64,000 bases of DNA, from the NCBI GenBank assembly GCA_937872925.1, contig CALMUT010000103.1, positions 1 to 64,000 of the forward strand. Reading direction: 5' to 3'. Origin of the DNA: an uncultured Myxococcales bacterium. Its GTDB lineage: Bacteria; Myxococcota_A; Polyangia; Polyangiales; Polyangiaceae. Shown one piece after another: positions 55,009 to 62,003 of the stretch (positions are counted from its first letter, which is position 1; each line of letters opens with the position of its first letter). The translations under genes were made by a program, and so were the position numbers. The notes under the pieces were generated by a model. That model had not been told where the DNA came from. It did no database searches and saw only the letters and a list, made by a program, of their open reading frames with translations.

Positions 55009-56252
55009 GCTAGCCACTTCCCGAACCGCCGCGCGACGCGCAGCGCGCTACGCACGCCGTCTTCGTGAAATCCATTGAACCAGTACGCCCCGGCAAAGTG
55101 CGTGCGGTCGATGCCACTGATCTCTTCAAAACGTGCTTGGGCACGCACGGCCTCCTTGGAGTAGACCGGGTGTTGGTACACCATACGGCGGAGCACCAGG
55201 GTCGGATCGATCCGGTCGCTGCGGTTGAGCGTGACGCAGAGCGTCGCCGGAGCGACGAGGCCTTGCAACAAATTCATGTTGTAGGTGACGGCCACGGGCC
55301 CGCTGCGGCGACCATCCACGTGATAGTTCCATGCCGCCCACGCCTTGCGGCGTCGGGGTAGCAGGCGCTCGTCGGTATGCAGCACCGCTTCATTGTCTTG
55401 ATACGGCATCGCGGACAGGATTTCGCGTTCGGCTGCGCTTGGCGTTTCGAGCAACGAAAGGGCCTGGTCGCTATGGCAGGCGAAAACCACTTGGTCCGCT
55501 TCGGCCGTGTGGCCGTCCGCGAGCAACACGCGCACGCCACGCGCGCTGCGCTGCACACGCCTGACCGGGGTGCCGGTGAAGACCCGCTGCCGAAACGGCG
55601 CCGCAAGCGGCTCAACATAGGCCCGCGAGCCGCCGACGATGGTACGCCAAACGGGCTGGTCGAAGGCGCTCAGCATGGCGTGATTGTCGAAGAACCGGAT
55701 GAAGAAAGCTGCGGGCCCCTCCAGCACACGTTCCTGCCCTGACGACCAGATCGCCGCAGCCATGGGCAGAATGAACCGATCTCGAAACGCGGATCCGTAT
55801 CCCTCCGCGCTGAGCAGCTCGCCCAAACTCACGTCGCTGGGCAGACGCGCAAGGGCACGCCGCGCGGTGCGACCAAAGCGCAGAATTTCGTACACCATCC
55901 GATAGTGGGCCGGAGAGAGCAGCAGGCGGCGATCCGCAAAGAATCCGTGAAAGTCCGTTGCCGCGTACTCGAATCCCGAGCGTTCGTCTCGCACGCCAAA
56001 ACTCATGTTGCTCGCGCGTGAAGCAACGCCCAAATGCTCCAGCAGGCGCGTGAAGCGCGGGTAGGTCCAGGTATTGAAGACAATGAAGCCCGTATCGACC
56101 GCAAGCTCGCTTCCCGCAACGACCACGTCGTGGGTGTGGGTATGTCCGCCGACGTGGTCCCCGGCTTCGAACACCGTGATTTCGTGTTCCGGCGCCAACA
56201 AGTGGGCGCAAACGAGCCCGGCGATGCCCGAACCGACGATGATCACCCGCAT
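55005..56252 (-). CDS. FAD-dependent amine-oxidase-like oxidoreductase
   Basis: 415 aa. The dinucleotide-binding fold is at the N-terminus (MRVIIVGSGIAGLVCAHLL) with the GDHVGGHTHTHDV second signature. NTWTYPRFTRLLEHLGV and DTGFIVFN are typical of the protoporphyrinogen-oxidase-like group found with DUF1365 and CFA synthase genes. It may desaturate or oxidise an acyl chain; not shown. First gene of a six-gene overlapping operon. The 113-base upstream region carries a weak copy of the CGATCC-N16-CGTA-type motif. Confidence 0.9.
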   Translation of the reverse strand: MRVIIVGSGIAGLVCAHLLAPEHEITVFEAGDHVGGHTHTHDVVVAGSELAVDTGFIVFNTWTYPRFTRLLEHLGVASRASNMSFGVRDERSGFEYAATDFHGFFADRRLLLSPAHYRMVYEILRFGRTARRALARLPSDVSLGELLSAEGYGSAFRDRFILPMAAAIWSSGQERVLEGPAAFFIRFFDNHAMLSAFDQPVWRTIVGGSRAYVEPLAAPFRQRVFTGTPVRRVQRSARGVRVLLADGHTAEADQVVFACHSDQALSLLETPSAAEREILSAMPYQDNEAVLHTDERLLPRRRKAWAAWNYHVDGRRSGPVAVTYNMNLLQGLVAPATLCVTLNRSDRIDPTLVLRRMVYQHPVYSKEAVRAQARFEEISGIDRTHFAGAYWFNGFHEDGVRSALRVARRFGKWLA

Positions 56253-56279
56253 GGGCCGTCCATAGGTCGTCTAGGACAA

Positions 56280-56304
56280 AACGAACAGCGCCTTGGATGG
56301 ATTT
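56280..56304 (-). promoter_or_regulatory. Weak copy of the ECF-type motif before the lipid operon
   Basis: On the minus strand the sequence AAATCC-15 bases-CGTT lies about 28 bases before the FAD-gene ATG. It keeps the ATCC and CGT of the stronger motifs at 59155 and 60491 but has one base less spacing and a poorer -35. I rate it as possible only. Confidence 0.2.
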
Positions 56305-56365
56305 TTGTTCACCCAAGCGCCAGCCCCTTGGCAGTCCGAGGCGCCCGGCACATAGATAGACGGCT

Positions 56366-57544
56366 TTGCCCCGCGCCCTGGCCTTCTTCCTATTTTTTGC
56401 GGTTGCGCTCAGTTTGGTCGGGGGCGTGCATTACTACATTTGGGCGCGCCTGGTCCGGGACCTCGCCCTGCCGGCGTGGGCGCACCGTGGGCTGACGCTG
56501 CTCGTCGTCGTGCTGTGCTTGAGCGTTCCCCTCACCTTCTGGCTCGGGCGTCGCCTGCCCCTCGACAACACTCGGCCGTTCATGCTCGTCGCCTTCGGCT
56601 GGCTGGGAATGGTGTTCTTGCTGCTTGTGTTGCTTGGCATGAGCGAGGTTGTGCGCACGGCACTTTCGCTGGCGACCCGCCTGGTTTCCGATGCACCTCC
56701 AGAGGATCCGGAGCGGCGCTTGGCGCTGTCGCGCATCTTTGGCGCGTCCGTCGCGCTCCTCGCCGGCGGCCTTGGCGTGGCCGCAACCTATCAAGGCCTT
56801 GGCCGCTTCGTGGTCAAGCAGGTTTCCGTCGCTCTTGCTCGTTTCCCGAAAACGCTGAGCGGATTCACCATCGTGCAGATCAGCGATGTGCACGTCGGAG
56901 CGACGATTCGCAAAGAATTCATCGACAGCATTGTTGACCGGGTGAACGCCCTCGAACCCGATCTGATCGCCATCACTGGGGATTTGGTGGACGGCTCCGT
57001 TGCCCAACTCGCCGAACACGTGGCACCGCTCGCTCGCCTGCGCGCGCCCCACGGCGTGTACTTCGTCACCGGCAACCACGAGTACTATTCAGGCGTCGAG
57101 GCCTGGTGCGCAGAACTGCAACGGCTCGGCATCACGGTCTTGCAGAACGAGCGCGTGCAAATCGGTACGGGCTCCGACAGCTTCGACTTGGCGGGGGTCG
57201 ATGACTACAGCGCGGGACGGTTTGGAACGGGCCCGAGCCTGGAGCGCGCGCTGCAAGGGCGGGATCAGAGCCGCGAAGTCGTGCTCTTGGCGCACCAGCC
57301 GCGTGCAGTCTTTGAAGCCAGCGAGGCCGGAGTCGGACTGCAGCTATCTGGGCACACCCACGGCGGACAGATTTGGCCGTGGAACTTCTTCGTCCGGCTG
57401 CAGCAGCCCGTGGTCAGCGGGCTCGAGCGCGTCGGGCAAACCCTGGTCTACGTCAGCAACGGCACGGGCTATTGGGGACCGCCGATGCGACTGGGCGCGC
57501 CCGCGGAGATCACGCGATTGGTGCTGTCGGCCAGCTCCGGATAG
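56366..57544 (+). CDS. Membrane metallophosphoesterase (YaeI-like)
   Basis: 392 aa from a TTG at 56366. The first approximately 150 residues carry about four membrane helices. The calcineurin-like catalytic domain follows with SDVHVGATI, GDLVDG, GNHEYY and GHTHGGQIWPW, providing the two-metal ligands. Relatives such as YaeI act on lipid or nucleotide phosphoesters. It is divergent from the FAD oxidoreductase gene and its last 76 bases overlap, tail to tail, the FAD dehydrogenase gene at 57469. Confidence 0.9.
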   Translation: MPRALAFFLFFAVALSLVGGVHYYIWARLVRDLALPAWAHRGLTLLVVVLCLSVPLTFWLGRRLPLDNTRPFMLVAFGWLGMVFLLLVLLGMSEVVRTALSLATRLVSDAPPEDPERRLALSRIFGASVALLAGGLGVAATYQGLGRFVVKQVSVALARFPKTLSGFTIVQISDVHVGATIRKEFIDSIVDRVNALEPDLIAITGDLVDGSVAQLAEHVAPLARLRAPHGVYFVTGNHEYYSGVEAWCAELQRLGITVLQNERVQIGTGSDSFDLAGVDDYSAGRFGTGPSLERALQGRDQSREVVLLAHQPRAVFEASEAGVGLQLSGHTHGGQIWPWNFFVRLQQPVVSGLERVGQTLVYVSNGTGYWGPPMRLGAPAEITRLVLSASSG

Positions 57545-59103
57545 CTAGCCGCGATCCCTTGAGCCACTCGGATCCCATCCACGGCGGCGCTCACGATGCC
57601 GCCCGCGTAGCCAGCTCCCTCGCCAGCCGGATACAGACCGGCCAGTTCCAGGGACTGCAAGCTCTCTCCGTCGCGCGGCACGCGCACCGGCGCGCTGGTA
57701 CGCGACTCCGTCGCCACAAGTACGGCTTCTTCGGTAACAAAACCGCGCATGCGCCGGTCAAAGAATCGAAGCGCGTCCCGCAAGCGCTCCGCGAGGGGCA
57801 AACCCGACACGTCAAGCACCTCGGCGATGTTTCCGGCGCTGAGGCCCGGGCGATAGCTGCTTGCGGGCACGCTGCTCGAGCCGCGTTTTTCCAGGAAGTC
57901 GCTGACACGAGTGGCTGGCGCGCGTAGCGCGCCGCCGCCTGCGGCGAACGCCGCCGCCTCGACGCTGCGCTGCAATGCCACGCCGGCTAGCGCATCGAAT
58001 TGCCCCAACCCCGCGAGATCTTCCAGCTCGATGCTAGCGACGATGCCGGAGTTCGCATACGGAGAATCTCGGCGGGATAGGCTCATCCCGTTGACGACCA
58101 GTCCGGCTGTCTCCGTGGGTGCCCGCACGATGAAGGCTCCCGGGCACATGCAGAAAGAGAACACGCCCCGGCCTGCCTGAGTCTGCGCCAGCCGGTAGCT
58201 GGCGGCGGGCAGCTTCGGGTGTCCCGCCGCCTGGCCGTACTGGATGCGGTTGATCAGCGGTTGAGGATGTTCGACGCGCACGCCCAGCGCAAAGGGCTTG
58301 GCTTCCAACCGCTGGCCTGCGCGACGCAGCAGCGCGAAGACATCCCGAGCCGAATGACCCGTCGCGATCACGACCACAACAGCCGAAAGGCTCGTGCCAT
58401 CCGCCAGCTGCACGCCGACGACAGAGCGACCGTCCGGGCTGCGCAGCAGCTCCGTCACTCGAGCTCCGAAGCGAAACTCGACGCCCACGCCCTCGAGTCG
58501 GGTGCGCAACGCCGTGACCACTTCAGGCAGGCGATTGCTACCGATGTGAGGACGCGCCTCCGTCAAAACCGCCGCGGGAGCCCCGTGCGCCGCCAATACC
58601 TCGAGCACGTCGCGGACGTTGCCGCGCTTGTGAGATCGCGTGTACAGCTTGCCGTCGCTGTAGGTGCCCGCGCCACCCTCACCGAAACAGTAGTTGCTGT
58701 TCGGGTCCACCTGTCCGCGGACGTTGAGGCCCTTAAGGTCCTTGCGCCGGGGCTGCACGGGTTTGCCGCGATCGACAACGATGCTGGCCACGCCGCGGCG
58801 CGCAAGTTCATAGGCACAGAACAAACCGGCGGGACCGTCTCCAACGATAACGACCCGCGCCGGCCCGCGCACTTCCCTGGGCGCGGCTCCACCGATTTCG
58901 CGATCGTGCTGCACGGCACCGACGGTGACCAAGAAGCGCACGCGCCCGCGCCGCGCGTCCAGGGACCGCTTCTTGATCTCCAGCTGGGGTAGGTCCGCGG
59001 GGCTGCGCTGCAGGCGCGCGGACACGGCACGTGCTAAGGCCTCGGCGTCGTCAGCATCATCCAACCCAAGCTCGATCTGTACGTCTTCGAGCGGATCCAC
59101 CAT
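57469..59103 (-). CDS. FAD-dependent dehydrogenase (COG2509-like)
   Basis: 544 aa. The N-terminal 75 residues (EDVQIELGLDDADD...) precede an FAD fold VVIVGDGPAGLFCAYELARRG. The motifs VDPNSNYCFGEGGAGTYSDGKLYTR, RPHIGSNRLPEVV and YPAGEGAGYAGGIVSAAVDG match the uncharacterised 'FAD-dependent protein/NAD(FAD)-utilising dehydrogenase' group. Substrate unknown. Its 3' end overlaps the metallophosphoesterase gene by 76 bases on the opposite strand; the overlapping residues are a non-conserved tail. Start is at 59101-59103, 52 bases from the sigma promoter motif on the other strand. Confidence 0.88.
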   Translation of the reverse strand: MVDPLEDVQIELGLDDADDAEALARAVSARLQRSPADLPQLEIKKRSLDARRGRVRFLVTVGAVQHDREIGGAAPREVRGPARVVIVGDGPAGLFCAYELARRGVASIVVDRGKPVQPRRKDLKGLNVRGQVDPNSNYCFGEGGAGTYSDGKLYTRSHKRGNVRDVLEVLAAHGAPAAVLTEARPHIGSNRLPEVVTALRTRLEGVGVEFRFGARVTELLRSPDGRSVVGVQLADGTSLSAVVVVIATGHSARDVFALLRRAGQRLEAKPFALGVRVEHPQPLINRIQYGQAAGHPKLPAASYRLAQTQAGRGVFSFCMCPGAFIVRAPTETAGLVVNGMSLSRRDSPYANSGIVASIELEDLAGLGQFDALAGVALQRSVEAAAFAAGGGALRAPATRVSDFLEKRGSSSVPASSYRPGLSAGNIAEVLDVSGLPLAERLRDALRFFDRRMRGFVTEEAVLVATESRTSAPVRVPRDGESLQSLELAGLYPAGEGAGYAGGIVSAAVDGIRVAQGIAASYPELADSTNRVISAGAPSRIGGPQ

Positions 59104-59154
59104 GGCGAAACAATCCCACGAAGCGACCCTGCGCCGGAAGTATCCCGGGGCAAG

Positions 59155-59180
59155 CGATCCGTTTCGGCGCCTGATTCGTA
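59155..59180 (+). promoter_or_regulatory. Probable ECF promoter of the sigma factor gene
   Basis: CGATCC (59155-59160), 16 bases, CGTA (59177-59180). Exactly the same bipartite element, with the same spacing, occurs before the DUF4331 gene at 60491. The layout resembles what I recall of promoters read by RpoE/ChrR-class (ECF11) sigma factors (TGATCC ... CGTA). Predicted start is about 7 bases downstream, leaving a leader of roughly 78 bases. It would make the operon autoregulated. Confidence 0.5.
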
Positions 59181-59264
59181 CAAAACTTCGTGTTGCTCTC
59201 CTGCTCTGGGACTGACCCTCGGTCGCCGCTTCCGGTCTTGCATGGAGCCTGGTACTTTCGCCTC

Positions 59265-59843
59265 GTGAATCGCGCTGCGCTTGCCAACGCTTCCCGCGCT
59301 GAAGACGCCGAACTCGTCGGCCGGTTGGTGCGCGGCGATCAAAGCGCCCTCGGAGTCCTCTACGACGCCTACTCGGCCGCGGTTTTTGGCGTGGTTCGTC
59401 GCATCGTGCGCACGGCTGCGGAAGCCGAGGATATTTGTCATGACGTGTTCGTCGAAGCCTGGCGGCGCGCGGGCGACTACGATCCCGGGCGGGGCTCCGT
59501 GCGCACGTGGCTGGTGCTGCGTGCGCGCAGCCGCGCCCTCGATCACGTCAAGAGCGCAGCGGTGAGTCGCACAGATGCGCTGACGGAGCTACCGCGTTCC
59601 GACGATTCTCCGGATTCGGCCATGGCCCGCGCCAGCGACAGTGCGCGGGTGGTGCACGCGCTGTCAGCGCTACCCGACGAGCAGCGCAATGTGTTGCTCA
59701 TGGGCTACTTCCAAGGTCTTTCTTCGACGGAAATCGCAGCCGCCATGGGCACCCCGGTCGGCACCGTCAAATCCCGGGTTGCCTCCGCACTCGCCCGGTT
59801 GCGACGCGCCCTGGCCGAACCCGAGCGGGAGGGATCGCAATGA
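59265..59843 (+). CDS. ECF RNA polymerase sigma factor (RpoE/ChrR class)
   Basis: 192 aa from a GTG at 59265. Region 2 is at about 15-90 (YSAAVFGVVRRIVRTAAEAED, DVFVEAWRRAGDYDPGRGS, TWLVLRARSRALDHVKS) and region 4 at about 120-180 (LPDEQRNVLLMGYFQGLSSTEIAAAMGTPVGTVKSRV). The linker between is short, as in group ECF sigmas. It overlaps the anti-sigma gene by 4 bases. The GTG has GGAG only 17 bases upstream; an 8-codon ORF (59242-59268) ends across the start codon, and might feed ribosomes to it. Control is expected through its own promoter motif and the cupin protein. Confidence 0.88.
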   Translation: MNRAALANASRAEDAELVGRLVRGDQSALGVLYDAYSAAVFGVVRRIVRTAAEAEDICHDVFVEAWRRAGDYDPGRGSVRTWLVLRARSRALDHVKSAAVSRTDALTELPRSDDSPDSAMARASDSARVVHALSALPDEQRNVLLMGYFQGLSSTEIAAAMGTPVGTVKSRVASALARLRRALAEPEREGSQ

Positions 59844-60433
59844 ACGAGCCGAAGGACCTCGTTCCACAGTTTCTGGTGGACGCGCTTGCCGACTCGGAAG
59901 ACCCAAGCGCCGACGCCTACGAGCTCGCGGGTGCGCTGAGCCACGGGTTCGAGCAGCGGCCGCCGAGTGCGCTGCGGGCGCGGCTTCTGGAAACCGTGTC
60001 CCGCCGCGACGAGCGGTACGCGCCGTTCTGGCAGCGCCTTGGGGAGATGTTCGACCTGCCTCTCGACAAGATGCGGCGTGTACTGGCGGACCTGCACAGC
60101 CCGGAGCGTTGGCAGCCAGCGCCAATCCCTGGGGTCAGCCTGCTGCACTTTGCCGGCGGCCCCCAGGTCGCAGCGGCGGACTGTGGGCTTGTCCGACTCG
60201 CGCCGGGCACCCCCTTTCCAGAGCACTCGCATCTGGGCCGGGAGCTGGTGCTGGTACTGGCTGGCGGCTATAGCGAGGATACCGGCAAAATTTTCGCACC
60301 GGGCGATGCGCACGAGATGCTGCCGGGCACGGCGCATTCTTTGCGGGCAGATGCCGAACACGGCTGCCTTTTCGCGGTCTTGCTGAGTGCGGGCATCGAA
60401 ATTCAGGGCGTTGGGCGCCTCGGCGGGACTTAA
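59840..60433 (+). CDS. ChrR-type cupin anti-sigma factor
   Basis: 197 aa from the ATG at 59840, overlapping the sigma gene by 4 bases. The C-terminal cupin (about 95-195) retains the metal-site pattern HSHLGRE (H129, H131, E135) and H166 of the ChrR cupin. The N-terminal half is helical, but has none of the His/Cys ligands of the zinc anti-sigma domain of ChrR, so either it binds sigma without zinc or it is a different module. In Rhodobacter, ChrR holds the sigma factor until singlet oxygen is sensed; that role here is inferred from family and position. It precedes the DUF4331 genes. Confidence 0.82.
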   Translation: MNEPKDLVPQFLVDALADSEDPSADAYELAGALSHGFEQRPPSALRARLLETVSRRDERYAPFWQRLGEMFDLPLDKMRRVLADLHSPERWQPAPIPGVSLLHFAGGPQVAAADCGLVRLAPGTPFPEHSHLGRELVLVLAGGYSEDTGKIFAPGDAHEMLPGTAHSLRADAEHGCLFAVLLSAGIEIQGVGRLGGT

Positions 60434-60490
60434 TTTCCGTCAAGGTTACGCGACGTTACACGCAAACTTCGCGCGCTGCCCTAGGCACTT

Positions 60491-60516
60491 CGATCCGCCC
60501 GGGTTACAGCCTCGTA
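60491..60516 (+). promoter_or_regulatory. Probable ECF promoter of the DUF4331 operon
   Basis: CGATCC (60491-60496), 16 bases, CGTA (60513-60516), identical in both boxes and spacing to the motif before the sigma gene at 59155. Predicted start lies near 60523, giving a 69-base leader with the GGAGGG ribosome-binding site at 60581-60586. Two identical 10-base-plus-spacing matches upstream of adjacent genes in one window make chance less likely. Confidence 0.5.
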
Positions 60517-60591
60517 CGTACCGTGCAGCTGTTTGGAGTCTTTGGACCCCGGCCGGCTGCACTCACCCCACTTCATTATCGGAGGGAATTC

Positions 60592-61227
60592 ATGCGTAAC
60601 CAATGGTGGCTCGCCTTAGGCGTGCCGGCAGCGCTCGGCGCTGGTCTCCTGTTCGTGGGCTCGCGCAGCAATGCTGCCGATCACCTCGACGCCCCCGGAG
60701 CGATAGCCGACCCCGCAGCCGACATCAATGATCTGTACGTCTTTCGCAGCAAAGACACCGCCGCCGGCACAACCGAGCGCACCGTGTTCGTGATGACCGT
60801 CAATCCGCTTGCAACCGCGGCGACGCGCTTCAGCGACAAGGTCGACTACGAATTCCGGATCTCGGACAAGGACACACCCGCGACGACCTTCACCATCAAG
60901 TGCACGGCCACCGCGGACGCCACCCAAAAGGTGACCTGCGCCATCGGCAGTGACACGAAGACCGTGGACTTCGACGCTGTCGAAGCCGGGGATGCCGCAA
61001 ACGACAACATCCGTGTCTTTGCCGGATTGCGTGACGATCCGTTCTTCATCGATCTGCCAGAAGTGCAAGACACGCTGAAGACGGGCAAACCCGACAAGAT
61101 GATTGACGGCACCGGCGTCGACTTTCTCGCGGGCAAGAACGTCCTCACCCTCGTGGTTGACTTGAAGAACTCTGTGTTCGGCTCGTCCACCAAACTCAAG
61201 GTCCACGCCGTCACCGTGCGGAAGTGA
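60592..61227 (+). CDS. DUF4331 protein, N-terminal-half type
   Basis: 211 aa from the ATG at 60592, with GGAGGG 5 bases before. A signal peptide (WWLALGVPAALGAGLLFVG, cut near NAA) is followed by DHLDAPGAIADPAADINDLYVF and VFVMTVNPLATA, then AGLRDDPFFIDLPE and NVLTLVVDLK. These are the opening and middle motifs of DUF4331 proteins, but the usual closing part (RMGRPAVN... FPYLAPPH) is absent and instead encoded in the next gene. Exported, function unknown. Its stop lies 11 bases before the second gene's ATG. Confidence 0.82.
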   Translation: MRNQWWLALGVPAALGAGLLFVGSRSNAADHLDAPGAIADPAADINDLYVFRSKDTAAGTTERTVFVMTVNPLATAATRFSDKVDYEFRISDKDTPATTFTIKCTATADATQKVTCAIGSDTKTVDFDAVEAGDAANDNIRVFAGLRDDPFFIDLPEVQDTLKTGKPDKMIDGTGVDFLAGKNVLTLVVDLKNSVFGSSTKLKVHAVTVRK

Positions 61228-61238
61228 GGAGTACGAAC

Positions 61239-61925
61239 ATGAGAAAACTACTCACAGTAGCCCTCTGCGGCTTGCTCAGCAGCACGATGATCATTGCCTG
61301 CGGCAGTGACGACGACGACAAGAAAGCGGCCACGGGCGGAACCGGCGGCGGCGGAACCGGCGGCGGCGGAACCGGCGGCGCAACGGGCGGCACCGCTGGC
61401 TCAACGGGCGGCACCGCTGGCTCAACGGGCGGCACGGCTGGCTCAACGGGCGGCACCGCTGGTTCTGGCGGCGCGCTACCCACGGGTCAAATCGACCGCA
61501 TGGGACGTCCCGCGATCAGCACAGCGCTCATCGCTGCCGCCAACAAGGACAGCTACAACCAGGCCGCGCCCGCGGCGTGGGCGGGCTTCGCCACGGAAAT
61601 CGAAACGTCTCTCGACACCATCGACGGCCTCGACGGTGACAAGACCAACGGTCTCTTGGCGGCGACTCGTAGCGTGCTGGCCGGAGTCGTAGCGGACGAC
61701 CAGCTGCAGATCGACATCAGTGTAGCCGACTGCGACGGCGCGTACCTGGGCCTAGAGCTTGGCGTACCAGCCAAATGCGGCGGACGCACCCTCGCCCAAG
61801 ACGTGGTCGACACCACGTTGCAGTCCCTGGTGGACGCCACAGGCACGACCAAAGTCAGCGACGACGCCGGACCGAACGACAAACCGTTCACCGACGCCTT
61901 CCCCTACTTGGCCGCTCCACACTGA
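61239..61925 (+). CDS. DUF4331 C-terminal-half lipoprotein with Gly/Thr linker
   Basis: 228 aa from the ATG at 61239, with GAGGAG upstream. The lipoprotein signal (LLSSTMIIAC) leads to a linker of GGTGG and GGTAGST repeats (about 30-85). The rest, from IDRMGRPAISTALI through GGRTLAQDVVDTTLQSLV to NDKPFTDAFPYLAAPH, matches the C-terminal part of DUF4331 proteins. With the upstream gene it makes a whole DUF4331 split in two, the second half anchored to a membrane. Possibly the two associate. Confidence 0.82.
   Translation: MRKLLTVALCGLLSSTMIIACGSDDDDKKAATGGTGGGGTGGGGTGGATGGTAGSTGGTAGSTGGTAGSTGGTAGSGGALPTGQIDRMGRPAISTALIAAANKDSYNQAAPAAWAGFATEIETSLDTIDGLDGDKTNGLLAATRSVLAGVVADDQLQIDISVADCDGAYLGLELGVPAKCGGRTLAQDVVDTTLQSLVDATGTTKVSDDAGPNDKPFTDAFPYLAAPH
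61326..61466. repeat. 9-bp and 21-bp in-frame repeats in DUF4331 C-terminal gene
   Basis: First a run of GGCGGCGGAACC-like 9-15-bp units, then about three and a half copies of a 21-bp unit (GGCGGCACCGCTGGCTCAACG) encoding GGTAGST. All are multiples of three. The lipoproteins at 1-307, 48063-49400 and 49439-50368 have similar but shorter linkers. Confidence 0.8.
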
Positions 61926-61952
61926 GGGAAGCCCCCTTCACAGATAGTCGAG

Positions 61953-61991
61953 AGCGCCTCGGCGGGCTTGTCCTGCCGGGGCGCTGTTTTT
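61953..61991 (+). terminator. Rho-independent terminator before the TPR lipoprotein gene
   Basis: The stem AGCGCCTCGGC pairs with GCCGGGGCGCT (11 pairs, one G-U), loop GGGCTTGTCCT, then GTTTTT. It sits 28 bases after the DUF4331 stop and 12 bases before the TPR lipoprotein ATG, whose ribosome-binding site (GAGGA) follows the U-run. It would end the DUF4331 transcript; the next gene then needs its own promoter, for which there is almost no room, or transcription must read through. Confidence 0.75.
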
Positions 61992-62003
61992 CCTGAGGAC
62001 ACC

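Noticed and set aside
61226-61240. Frameshift between the two DUF4331 genes
   Set aside because: Each half has its own signal peptide and ribosome-binding site, so they are two real genes and not one broken gene.
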